This document shows positions 22,400-34,100 of a stretch of 64,000 nucleotides of DNA, one piece after another. This DNA comes from Owenia fusiformis (lineage: Eukaryota > Annelida > Polychaeta > Sabellida > Oweniidae). Both the position numbers and the translations under genes were made by a program. The DNA is taken from assembly GCA_903813345.2 (NCBI GenBank), contig CAIIXF020000008.1:17778822-17842821 (forward strand), read 5' to 3'. The notes under the pieces were generated by a model. It did no database searches, was not told the origin of the DNA, and worked only from the letters and a program-made list of their open reading frames with translations. Within the stretch, counting starts at the first letter, position 1, and every line of letters begins with the position of its first letter.

Positions 22400-24480
22400 A
22401 AACGACAAATCTGGTGTTGTCGATGTTTTTATTCGAAATATCGTCTTGACCGATTTCAAGAAAAAGCCGTCTCAACAAACAACAAGAAATACATAAACAT
22501 AACACGTAACAACGTCAACACGACAATACAGGCAGGTCGACAATGTAGTGTAAGTCAATGACTTCTTGAAAACCTCTCATTGGTTTGAACACTACTTTAA
22601 TCGTTTGATCAAATAAATATCACGATTAGTCTTGTCTCAAGGCCCAATGCCTCACTTCCTTTCTGTTTTTATTTAAGTTATATACTGAATGAGGTGAAGA
22701 TGCATGCTTAAGTTAAGATCATGTTGTTCAAGATTATGTCAATTAATGTGATGTTAAATGAAAGACGTGCCATGATATTTAGATAATATAAATACCTTTC
22801 GGAAAAATCATTTTTTGAAAGACTTTTGGTCGCACACTACTGACTGATAACGAACCTAAAAAAGTAGAGTAAATCATAAACTCACCCCCTCCTTAAGGAT
22901 AACTGATAACTAGCAGCAGAAGTAGAAAAATGCCACTTAAAAGTACATATCATATTTAAGTGAACTCCAGATAAACATTTTTGTTGTAAACAAAAACAAT
23001 TAAGAATTCAGAAATGTACTATGGGTGCTATAAATCATTTAGGTACACGTATTTGCAAAACAGTTAGTCCATCCAAATAAAGATTAAAATAGAGACTATC
23101 TTGGAAAGCCAAAGGTTGGGCAGGTTAAGTTTTTTTTTTATCAAAGCTGGCTCGATGTTCAACTATTTAGTTTGATATTTCATTTCCTGACTACGACTGT
23201 TGGTGGTGGGTTATTTACCTAGAAATCGTTGGCCTTTTTCGGTAACACCACCAAAAACATAAATAAACATACCAAAAACGCAGAAAAACGACGATTGGTT
23301 AAAACATGTCTCAAGTTGCTGTTGATGATCAATCTAACTCAAAAAGTAAAAGTTAAATCTAAGAATTTTGATCTTGAGCAATTGTTGAACATGTCAATAT
23401 ATAAAAATATATAAATACGTGCCACCCGAATCGGGTTATAAGAGAAAAATACATTTACATTTGCGGCTATACAGAAATAACGATACGCACAAAATCAATT
23501 CAATTCAAGTGAAATAATTCATTTTACGTAACTATAGCAATACGTTAATAGCAAAGGAATAAAGGTAAGTTCGTTTAATGTTTCCATGATAACGTTGTAG
23601 AAAAGGTCAATTTAACATACATACTTTTATGGTATGTAATAGAAAACTAGGACATTTCTTCGTCCTAGTACAAAAAGCGACAATTTTTCTTCGTCCTTGT
23701 ACAAATTTAATGTTGTACTTAATAATTTGAAATAAAACTAGTTTTATGACATTTAATTATTTCGGACCTTTTTTAGATAATTCATATAACCATATTTTAT
23801 ATACGATTAATATATAAATAAATATATATATATGATATTAGGTATAATGCCGTTTTCATCTTTTCCCTTAAGATACCACTAAAGGTAAAAACACTTAAAG
23901 CCAGATCTAAATCAAATTAAACATGATTGCGAATATGAAATAATCCAATTGCAATTTAAAAGTCCTCTAGATGGCAAAAATAAACGCAGGCGACCCCTTT
24001 TATTCACAAGAACGGGAAAATGTTGTATTACCTACCACCACTCCCGCCATTTCAAAATGAATTAAAATCGATATTCGGTACCACTTGAAAGCTTTTGCCA
24101 GAAAGTAAGGTGAAAACTTGGTCAATGAATGGAACGTGTAACTGGAAATTTTCTTTGAACTATTTACAGAACGAAGGGGTAGAAAATCTAGTTTTTAGAG
24201 TTTTTCTCCGGAGTTTTCCGAGTCTAAACCGATCGCTTGAACCACGATGATTATCTTGTAAACGTAAAACTCACACATTGATCTTATATCTCATTTAGTT
24301 CGCTCAAGCTAAACGAGAAATGATATAATGAGTCCCGCAACATCAAAAAATGAGTTGTGAGAAAAACCAATCTTAGAATATTCACTGTCATTTTTGAAGT
24401 GACCAGAAATTGTTTTTCGTCGAGCTCAATTAAAGATATCTGTTGATTAACTAAAGTTTATCACTATTTAAGGAAAAGTA
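22400..24480. other. Upstream region of the dispanin gene; no gene seen
   Basis: About 2 kb of A+T-rich DNA with many short frames but no splice-supported exon. A 5' non-coding exon of the dispanin gene may lie here, because an acceptor-like 'cgtttcag' directly precedes its ATG. Confidence 0.4.
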
Positions 24481-24491
24481 ATCCGTTTCAG

Positions 24492-26950
24492 ATGGACAAT
24501 GCACAATCGGTAGATGCCACAAACAACGACACTAAAACCACTGAGGACAAAGAGGTAAAACCTCCACCATACAGCGTCGCGGAGGCTTCTGGGACATCAC
24601 CCCCTCAACTAAATGGCCAAGCAGGGGCGCAATGGAGTCAAGCGGGGCAACAATATGGTCAAGCCTGGCCTCAGCCTCAATATTGCGAAAAGGGGGCTCT
24701 ATCTGGTCCAGAAGGACTTGAATACGGTCAACCATATACCGGTAACCCTGTGAGCTACGCTGCGGAAACAAATCAGGTCGTCATCACAACGCAGCCAATG
24801 CAGAATGGGATGGCTGTGAATGTCGGTGCCCCACCACCCGACTATCTCGCCTGGTCTATATTTACAACAATTTGTTGTTGTTTCTGCCTTGGTAAGTGAA
24901 GCCATCTTGATCCATCAAGTAAACATATCAGGCCCGTAGCCAAGATTTTCCAAGGGGGGAGGTCACTTTTTAAAGAAATCCAGGGGAGTCCAAAAATGGC
25001 CCAAATCACTAGAAAAGTGCTCAGAATGATGAAAAACTGCATGATTGTGAAAGAATTTTCGGTCAGGGGGGGGGGGGAGTTCGCTCGAACCACTACGGGT
25101 GCATATTTGTTACGCGGTAAACACGATACAAAAATATGTCATATTCCGCAACGAATATGGCATATTCACTTGCGGTGTATGACAGATTCACCTGCGGTAT
25201 ATGGCATACAAACTAACCAATGAGAACGTGATACGGAAGTACGCAATTGTCAATTGCATCGATTGAACGAAATAGTAAAACGTTATTAATTATTGTAATG
25301 ATTACTGAATCAACAGTACTGTGTATCGAATATATTAACTTAGCAGAAGTACCAGTCACCAATCTCGCGTAATAAACTTACTCAATCAATCCAGGATTCA
25401 TATATTAGTACTCGACGCACTAACTATAATGGTAAAACAGCGTAGTTTTACATTTAGAGTCGATTCTCGCAACCAATCAAATCAAGGCTTTATGTATCAC
25501 GTTTTCACCTGCGGTATATGTCATATTCACCTGCGGTATATGGCATATTCCGCAAGTGAGTATGACAAATTCCGCAGGTGAGTATCGGGTATTCCCTGAA
25601 ATCAATGTATCGCATATTCACTGCGGAATATCGCATACTCACCTGCGGAATATGCCATATACCGCAGGTGAGTATGGCATATTCACCCGTATCACAAATA
25701 CCGCGCAACCATGAATGTATGCCATATACCGCGTAACAATATTCATGACTTAAGGAATTTAACATAATGAAGTGAAGCAACATTTCATCATTCAATGTAA
25801 ACTTCTGTTGAGTTATTTATGTTATTATTGCTTTTGTGACACTTTTATTGCAAAATCATGCAGTAACCGGATCAACAATTTCGTGGAACACTACTCATAA
25901 AAAACATTTTCATGACTCAATGAATGAAATATGTTATTTGTGGATAAAACATCTTGAACTTTATTTTACTTGTTCTAAGAAATTATTTTTTCTGATTCAA
26001 GTGCCTAATATACGACGGAAAAGTATTTTTAAATTGACAAATGGCACCCCAACAGTTCAATTTCTAGTCTTCCTTCAAGACCTTGTGAAGTTTATCGATG
26101 GTGGAGGAGGTCTTGTTAAAAATACAACTCACTTTTCCAATTTTTCACTTCACAATCTACAGTAAAGTGAATCTTCCGACTTATTTCAGTTTCCCTCCTT
26201 CTTATGGAACCATACTCCGCGCGTTCAGACCCTACTTACAGCCCCAGTGGTCTTTTCATTTCATTCTTTTAATTTAAGCATTATATACTTGACATCAAAA
26301 ATACATTGTAGTTGTGTCCGATCATGGACTTTCAACTAGAGGACATTAATAGCTAACGTTTACATAGTTCAATAGACGATTTTAAGCTGCCAGCTTGAAA
26401 ATTCCTTTTTCAAGCTCCCTTTTCCCTATGCATATGCATTGAAAATTGGAACCAAATCAGTCAACTAGCTAGTCCCATGAGTTATCAAAGATTTTATTTT
26501 CCGAAAAATGGTGGCCATTTTGAAATTCAGTGGCCATAATGAAAATTGCTTCTTGAGCAGAGGTCCTACGGCTTAAGCCTATATCAAATCCGTCAACCCG
26601 TATTTGGGATACCATGATCCGGACACACGAACGGACGAATTGATTCTCTATATCCCCCTCGAACTTCATTCGTTGGGATAATTGAAAATATTTAGGATTA
26701 TGAAGGATGATTACAAATGAAGAAATATTACAGCTATATGTAGCCCTTTAATTTCAATTCAAACTTTGCAGGTATTGCAGCCATCGTGACATCTATGAAA
26801 TCAAGAGATTATGCTCGGGCAGGGGACGTGAAGAGAGCACAGCAAAAGAGTATCACTGCAAGGAACCTGAATTTTGCAGGCATTGTTATTGGACTCATAG
26901 CAATTGTTGCTATTGTAGTGCTAAGAGTCATACTACCGATGACTCTCTGA
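24492..26950 (+). CDS. Dispanin / CD225-domain (IFITM-like) membrane protein, 192 aa
   Basis: Exons 24492-24891 (TGCCTTG/gtaagt) and 26772-26950 (tttgcag/GTATT) join in phase. The N-terminal 114 residues are Pro/Gln/Gly-rich, with PPPY at 24-27, a possible WW-domain (NEDD4-type ligase) docking motif. The CD225 domain follows at about 116-190: PPPDYLAWSIF, a Cys cluster CCCFC (potential palmitoylation), the loop SMKSRDYARAGD, KRAQQKSITARN and a C-terminal transmembrane helix. Known members such as IFITMs and PRRT-type proteins sit in plasma, endosomal or synaptic membranes and influence fusion or trafficking. The intron falls right after the Cys cluster, the position I recall for vertebrate IFITM genes. 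An antiviral role here is not shown. A poly(A) signal lies at 27932. Confidence 0.88.
24929..25104. mobile_element. CAGGCCCGTAGCC-family element in the dispanin intron
   Basis: The left end is CAGGCCCGTAGCCAAG. The interior (gtcaaaaatggccca, poly-G near 25070) resembles the copy at 37031. The right end has decayed to ccactacgggtgc. Non-autonomous. Confidence 0.45.
25103..25743. mobile_element. Inverted-repeat element built of CCTGCGGTATATG palindromes
   Basis: The ends are ATATTTGTTACGCGGTA and its near-perfect inverse. Near the left end, and densely at 25500-25700, words such as CACCTGCGGTATATG and CATATTCCGCAGGTG alternate. They are reverse complements, so the region is a chain of overlapping palindromes. 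A unique 300-base stretch separates the two groups. It lies in the dispanin intron. Confidence 0.6.
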
Positions 26951-27029
26951 TGATATTCGATCCTGGCTGTACAATTGAACCGTTAGAGAGGGGTAATAAT
27001 TTCCAATCCTACTAGGACCCTATCTTCAT

Positions 27030-27245
27030 GAAGAGTTGGACCTCTATTTTATTGAAGAGCTGAACCTCTATTTTATTGAAGAGTTGAACCTCTATTTTAT
27101 TGAAGAGTTGAACCTCTATTTTATTGAAGAGTTGAACCTATATTTTATTGAAGAGTTGAACCTCTATTTTATTGAAGAGTTGAACCTTTATTTTATTGAA
27201 GAGTTGGACCTCTATATATTTTATTGAAGAGTTGAACCTCTATTA
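27030..27245. repeat. 24-bp minisatellite, ~8-9 copies
   Basis: The unit is GAAGAGTTGAACCTCTATTT + TATT, nearly perfect, with one longer unit at about 27210. Being a multiple of three it stays open in one frame (LYFIEELN repeats), but it has no start or splice context. It lies between the dispanin stop codon and its likely poly(A) signal, so it may sit in the 3' UTR. Confidence 0.8.
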
Positions 27246-27249
27246 TATT

Positions 27250-27436
27250 GTCACATAAGCCGTGTCGACTCGCCATTCGCCACCGTGTGGTTAATTTTGG
27301 GTATTCATTTTTTGTTATGGGCTGCTGAAATCTATTTATTTTGCTTCGCTCACCGTGTATCCAAGCCATGCCCTGCCGTCAGACCCTAATATTTCCACGG
27401 TAGCGAACAGTGGGCCCACACGGCTTTAAGTGTGAC
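27250..27436. mobile_element. 187-bp inverted-repeat element
   Basis: Ends GTCACATAAGCCGTGT and acacggctttaagtgtgac are inverted copies. An internal piece ('gtgtggttaattttgggtatt') is also found near 13215, so a relic copy exists there. It lies in the presumed dispanin 3' UTR or flank. Confidence 0.5.
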
Positions 27437-27931
27437 AGCTCGATAAGACAGACATATTGATAACATTGTGATAACATCAATGATAGTCACAGACGTGCAT
27501 TCCAGAAGTCAAAAGGGAGTAAAATCCAAAAAGACTTTAATTTATATTAACGTATAGACACTGGTATGATCTTATAATATAGATATCTCCTAGTCAGATA
27601 GCCATATTGTATGTAATAGATTTATAATTCCATATCTTACATGTATTTCTCAAAGCTGACAATCTATGATCTAATGATATTGTACATGTTTAGACTGTAA
27701 CTGTCAAAGTTTTATCTATTTAAAATAGACCTATATATATAAACCTGTAAAGTTTACACTAAAACATTATTTTCCTTTATTTGAAAAATTGCAATGAATT
27801 AAGAGGCATATGAAACTATTTTTGCTTGTCTTTTTGAGTTCTAAATTATGACTTCTCAAACATGTATGAATGTTCGATTTGTATTGTGTTTAATGGTGAC
27901 TGCATTTTGTCATGTATTTGTATATATTTTA

Positions 27932-27937
27932 AATAAA
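27932..27937 (+). terminator. Candidate poly(A) signal of the dispanin gene
   Basis: AATAAA (ttaAATAAATAA context) is the first clear signal noted after the CD225 gene, about 980 bases past the stop. Confidence 0.35.
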
Positions 27938-28146
27938 TAATTTTATAAAAGGGATTTGAAATGATCGATGTTTCAGTGCGATTTTAAGAATGAGAATGGA
28001 TAGAGAGTACAAATTCTAAGTTTTAAAAAATCAATGTTTTCCTTGCAATATTATATTTTCCTGAAAATGACCTGAGATGTCTGATAAAATATACAAGTCA
28101 TGGAAATTTCACAGGCACATATATCCAATAATTCGTGGGACATGTA

Positions 28147-28243
28147 AAATGTCACCACCTGCCATTTGTTATGGACGCCATTTATAACATTACCACCGCC
28201 ACAAAAAGTTGGAGACAATAACAATATGTCATGGTGATGACAT
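28147..28243. mobile_element. TCACCACC-family MITE, copy 2 (short)
   Basis: It starts TGTCACCACCTGCCA and contains 'acaaaaagttggagac' and the terminal 'atggtgatgaca'. It is shorter than copies 1 and 4. Confidence 0.5.
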
Positions 28244-28249
28244 ATAAAT

Positions 28250-29435
28250 CAAATATTTATCATGACTAATTATAAGTACTTTTGAACATTTAAATAGGCA
28301 TGACATGGAATGATGAGTATGCGAGCAAAACTATTGTAATATTTACTCTCAATTCGTCTCTATCCCGCCAAAAATATATTTTTTAAAATCAACAGGATAT
28401 ATCCCGTTTTTATCTATTGTGTAAAACCACAAACCAATTTATGTATACTCCTTACTTCCATCCCATCTATATACACACCCCACCAAAACACACAATCCAA
28501 CTAAGTACCAGTACGATTAGCCCGAACAGGTGGTTTTTGTGTATAAATTAATTGTGGGTTTATCTCACATACTTTTACATTCCTTCAATTTTTAAACTCA
28601 TTACAAACTGTAACTACCAGTAACTTGCAACCGTAACTTGCAACTGTAACTTGCACCATCAATAGAGTGTGATGTGATTTTTCTATTCTGAGAATTTGAA
28701 AGCTCGGATAAATCATACTCACACTAAATACAAAATTCAAATATTCCAGATTTGTTGTTTTTGAATATTTTATTTCTTATTTTATTTAAAGATGCATTGA
28801 CCTATCATGACACCTATAAGTTGGTTATGATGTCATTCTTCAATCTCAATGGGTAGAAATACCCCTTTGTTTCCTTGATCCACCAATAGGGGTCAGGATT
28901 TATTGGAAAGGTCTATTTCAACAGTTTCAACAATCTACTTGAATAACTAAAGTGAGTTTGAAACGTGTGAGCTCCTTTATATATTGTGTTTAATCAGTAA
29001 CAAGTGTATGCACTTGTTCATAGGGTTAAGATTTTTTCTCTACATTTTTCCACATTGAAGGTCTCTTGGAATGTAGCACAGATGCATGTTTGGTACGCAC
29101 ATTTCATTTCAACTAGGATGATTTAAAAAGCTACATGTAGCTTATCATCATAGAAATATTGCAGTTCTAACAAACTTCCTTGCCATTAACTCTCCTAATT
29201 TTGTTTACACTCAAAATACACATGTATCAAATATTATACATTCATGACATATTACATATCCTAGACACAATAAAATATTTAATTTACAACATTTATCAAA
29301 TATTAGTCATACCATATTACACATTCCTAGACACAATAAAACATTTATGCCCCTATAACTGTCACTTATCAATTAAAACCGTATGGTTTAAAATTTAATA
29401 TAAAAACTAATATATGCATGAATATTTAGATGTAG
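28250..29435. other. No gene seen
   Basis: A+T-rich sequence. Three short repeats of 'gtaacttgcaac' occur at about 28620-28650. No supported exon. Confidence 0.35.
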
Positions 29436-29439
29436 AATA

Positions 29440-29985
29440 TTACTTTGCGACTTTTTGCCACATGATCAATATTATTTGTCAAAGTCATGAGCTGCCACAA
29501 GATTTTTGCCACATGATCAATATTCTCTGATAATTTCATGAGTTGCCACATGAATTTTGCCAAATGATCAATATTCTCTGTCAATTTCATGAGTTGCCAC
29601 ATGATTTTGCCAAATGATAAATATTCTCTGATAATTTCATGAGTTGCCACATGAATTTTGCCACATGATCAATATTCTCTGTCAATTTCATTAGTTGCCA
29701 CATGATTTTGCCAAAATGATCAATATTCTCTGTCAATTTAATGAGTTGCCACATGATTTTGCCAAATGATAAATATTATCTGTCAATTTCATTAGTTGCC
29801 ACATGATTTTTGCCGCATGATCAATATTCTCTGTCAATTTCCTGAGTTGCCACATGACTTTTGCCATGCGATCAATATTCCATGTCAATTTCATGAGTCA
29901 CCACATGATTTTTGGCACATGATCAATATTCTCTGTCAATTTCCTGAGTTGCCACATGATTTTTGCCAAGTGATTAATGCTGTCA
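29440..29985. repeat. ~50-bp minisatellite, about 10 copies
   Basis: Units of about 50-51 bp contain ATGATCAATATTCTCTG, then 'tcaatttcatgagttgcca' and 'catgattttgcc'. Copies differ by scattered substitutions, and the ends fade into A+T-rich DNA. Short frames on both strands are translations of the repeat. Confidence 0.8.
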
Positions 29986-30174
29986 TATATTTTAATGCTG
30001 CTTATTTAAAATATTTTATATGTAAAAATTTGCTTTAAAAATATATTCCTTACTTTATACATACATCCATACTTAAAATCACTCAGTGATTGTCTTGAAA
30101 AGACTGACTAAAAATAGTCCTGAGTTATTTGAGTTACATGTACATTATTGTATGTCAACATGACCTTTTATGTA

Positions 30175-30814
30175 CAGGGTGTCCCGAAAGTATGGGGCCC
30201 CCCCTAGGCAGACATATTCCAGTGTCCTCATAGTATGTGTCATATATCATTTTAAAGCTTGTCCAAAGTTACATTGATTTGCCAAGTATCATGGTTTAAC
30301 TCCCAAATGGGAAATAGTTACAGTCATTTTAAAAGTTAGTGTTTTGTCAAAATAAAGTTCAATTTTACACCACATTTAGTCAATGTGTCCCCCCTTGACC
30401 GTGTTAACAGCGGCAATTATTTTCAGATATGACCTTAAAAGTCCTTCAAATAGGAGTGTGGAACTTTATAACCCTCTTAAAACCTGTTAAGGGACTTTAG
30501 AAGAGTTTCCTTAGAGTTTCTACCCTCACCGTTCTCGTTTTCCAACTCAATATCCATCCAATCCGAAAAGAATTGCTGCTGTTAAGATGGCCCGGGAGGA
30601 CACATTGACTAGTGATTTGGTGTAAAATTATACTTAACTTTGACCAAACACTAAATTTTTAAATACTTGTAATTTTTTCACATTTGAGAGTTGAACCATG
30701 ATATTTGGTGAATCAATGTAACTTTGGATAAGATTAAAATGATATATGACAGATACTATGATGACACTGGTATATGTCTGCCTAGGGGGGACCCCATACT
30801 TTCGGGACACCCTG
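30175..30814. mobile_element. Mariner/Tc1-like foldback element (640 bp)
   Basis: Ends CAGGGTGTCCCGAAAGTATG are perfectly inverted and flanked by TA dinucleotides at both sides, as expected of Tc1/mariner insertion. The two halves are inverted copies over more than 200 bases, for example 'caatgtgtcc...ttgacc' against 'ggaggacacattga'. It would fold into a long hairpin. No transposase frame. Confidence 0.75.
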
Positions 30815-31183
30815 TACATGTACATAAACATGTTACCAGTGGAAATTATGTGACTGTCCTATAGATTTGATAGCTACATCATGATCAAACCAAAGACACT
30901 GGATTGTCACCCACTTATTCTATTGTGAATAACACACATTGTAAATATTGCAAATACAGTACTGCATATCATTCAGTAGCCTCCATGCTTCTTACCAATT
31001 TTTAAAATGTTCAACAAAATGTTGATTTGATTGATTCACGATCACTGTGACTCAATTGTAAAATCAAATGATTTGAATCATGTTAAATTAACAAGCAGGC
31101 CCACCAGTGAAAATCAGACACAATTGAAACCAACTTGTTCTGCAGCAGCAGAAGCTCAATGAATTGCCATTGTCAAGAGTTGA

Positions 31184-34100
31184 TTAGTTTGTGTAAGCTC
31201 TGATGGGGTCACCCACTCTGATTGTGCCCACTGAGTCTGGCACCATGTTGATTCCGAAACATGGCGAGTTCCCGTAAACCTCTGGCTGCAAGCGATAACT
31301 GAAATACATCAATAAGTAATTTATTGCTTTTCTGAATTAAATTTTTACAAATTTCTGAACAATCAAGAACTGATTAGAAAGACATATGTGAAGATGACAA
31401 ATAACTATTTACCTCCTAAGCATCTTTAATGGCTGCTCTGCTTTGTCTTTCTCGCCTTTCTCTGGATCAATTGTAATGAAAATACACCTACAAGTACATT
31501 TAGAGTAGAGTGTACATGTAATTGTGATGGATACCTAAGCTCTATGCATTTCTTAAAGCCAATGGCTATGAATAATGAGACCAAAGGATGTGGATTGAGT
31601 GATAATTTCCAAAAAAGCTGCGCTCTTACCTTGAATGACTATAATGTACATGTTCAAGTATACAAGTATGGTGTCTCACTCGTAAGACAGAGTCTGATTT
31701 TAAGCATTATATTTTAGTAGAACTTATGAAACAGAAATAGAATATCATTAAACTAAACCATGGACTTTCAACAGACCCCCATGACTAAACTATGAATGAG
31801 GCTTAGTGGTGAATTGGGATGCAAATACAGTAGTATTCAATTTAAAAGGTACATGTACAGTATGATCAAAGATTTGCTCTTAAATGAAGCAAACTCACAT
31901 ACACAGTATTAAATGTGTTAAATATGCAGATGATGAAAACTAATAAAATTACAGTGCATCAAAATGTATCAAATTAGGTTTCATGAAAAGAAAGCAGACA
32001 ACTTGATGTGATGTTATAAAAGGAATGCAGGTAGGGTGAGCGATTCTTACCTGTGTGTAAATTAATCACAAACGAAAACAAAAAAATCAATTTTTAAACA
32101 TGTTACTGCTTTAATAAATGTAATATATATTGTTAATGCACTGAATGTTAAAATATTATTCATGGAATAATTAAAACACTAACACACTAGATCATCTTTT
32201 TAAGGTAGCACTCATGCTCCTTTCAACAATAAATGCAGCCATGAATTCGTATATAGAAATTAACTACAGTACTGCACAAAGTGCATAAATATGTAAGTGC
32301 ATACTATAAGTGCATAAACATGTAAGTGCATATTATAAGTGCATAAATATGTACCTTGTTCCTTCTTTCAAAAATGTGAAATGAACGTCATCTATGAATG
32401 CGGTCCTCCATGTATCCTAATAAAGCAAGAGAGGGAAATGAGCAAATATGATAATGAATGAATTACATCTACAAAGGATGAGTGAAAAGGATAAAGCCTT
32501 TAAAGAGAGAATCAGATCTAGCAATCAACCTAAAATAAATAGTTCCAATTTAAGAATATTTCTGGCTTATGTCATTCCTTTTCCATTCTATTCTATTTTC
32601 TAAAAATCCCCTAAGTGCACACTTTACTTCAGGAAAACTAAAGATTTTTACAATAATGTATTATTTTTTCTATTAGAATGGTTACCATTCTTATTATTTG
32701 GGAGAATTTAGACATTTTTCACATATTTTTGCACTTTGAATCCATTATAACTTACCAATTTATAACATATCGAAAATCTTTTGGGAGATATTGTATTTGA
32801 GATTGTAAGGAATAGATTGGTAGGTCTGTTGTATTTATTGCTTGTAATTTTGTCACACCCATAGATCTGATTCTGCCTTTAAGTTAAAGTGAGTTTTCGT
32901 TGTCTTAATATGGTTGCTACAACCAATTATACATCATCCATTTTACACAGGGCTTTGATTAGGTCACATATGACAGTTTTTGACAATTAAAATGAACTGT
33001 TCATTTCAACTTGGCTACCACAAGATGTCATTTGCATATATATTTTCAAGATCATGAAATAACACAAAACCAGCTAGAGATTTGAGTAAGAATAAAGTTG
33101 TACTAGTTTTCTTGTTGTTATAAGAATATTAGTGTTGATGACATCATTTCCTGTCTGAATTGGAAATGAGTGCTCCTCTTTTAATTGTCAATTTCGACCC
33201 AAAACCACCATAAAATTTTCAAATATTTTTTACCAAATATGGATAAGCGATATATGTAATTGGTTTTATTAACTAGAGTAGATACATGTAGTAGCTTGGA
33301 AAAGTTGGAAGGAATATACCTTTAAACAATATGTTTATCTACAAGCGATCAGGATTCACAAGGTTGAAAGATAATCACCATTACATATTACTGACAAAAA
33401 TGATTTTGAGCAAAAAAGGCCTTAAGGACCCAAAAAGTGGGCCTTTTTGGTCATTACTGAGCCTTGTAAGACCTTAATTTTGAATTTCAAAATTTTTTCC
33501 CGAGCAAGCCGGACGTTTTTTTCTCTGACCAGAAATTTGGCCCCCCTTGTTGGTTCCCAGATCTGCCCCTGCTTCATGTCCATTCAAAATTGAAGGTAAT
33601 TTTTGGGCTTTTAAAAATCAGTCTTTCGCCCTTACAAATCATTTGCATTTAACCTAGTGTCACTACATCTCCATATTAATGTGCTAGAGCTAAAAATAAG
33701 TGGTGATTTTGCCTAATCAATTAATTTGGCTGTTTTTATGCCAGGTTCAGAAAATTAAATGTAAGAAATACTATCTTCATAATGTTATCTTATGGGAAGT
33801 TTCTTGTCATTGGGAATATTAAGATTAGGAAAATGATAAAATTTGACCGCATCGCAAGTAAACCACTCGGATTAAATACCACTTATACAGTATTAGCTCA
33901 TTTGGGTAGGATTGCCAAGAAAATTTGTGTCAAAATCGGTGTCATTGCCATTACATGAAGCTTTCAACATGTTCAAGCCATTGTGAGTTTTGAACCCAGC
34001 CCTGTGTGTGATATATTTACCTATTGCAGTTTTTGATTTTCCAAAATGATGCATTCCCAATGTAAGAATTTATCCATTTATCCTAGATCAAAGATTTTAA

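Noticed and set aside
24300-24490. Interferon-response-like element upstream of the dispanin gene
   Set aside because: Only a loose GAAA-type match (aacgagaaatga) is present; too weak to claim.
27036-27227. Frame of LYFIEELN repeats
   Set aside because: A 24-bp minisatellite stays open in one frame by arithmetic; there is no start context or conserved flank.
29180-29398. 72-codon plus-strand frame
   Set aside because: Repeated 'tatta-cacattcctagacacaataaaa' words and strong A+T bias explain it; no splice sites or conserved motif.
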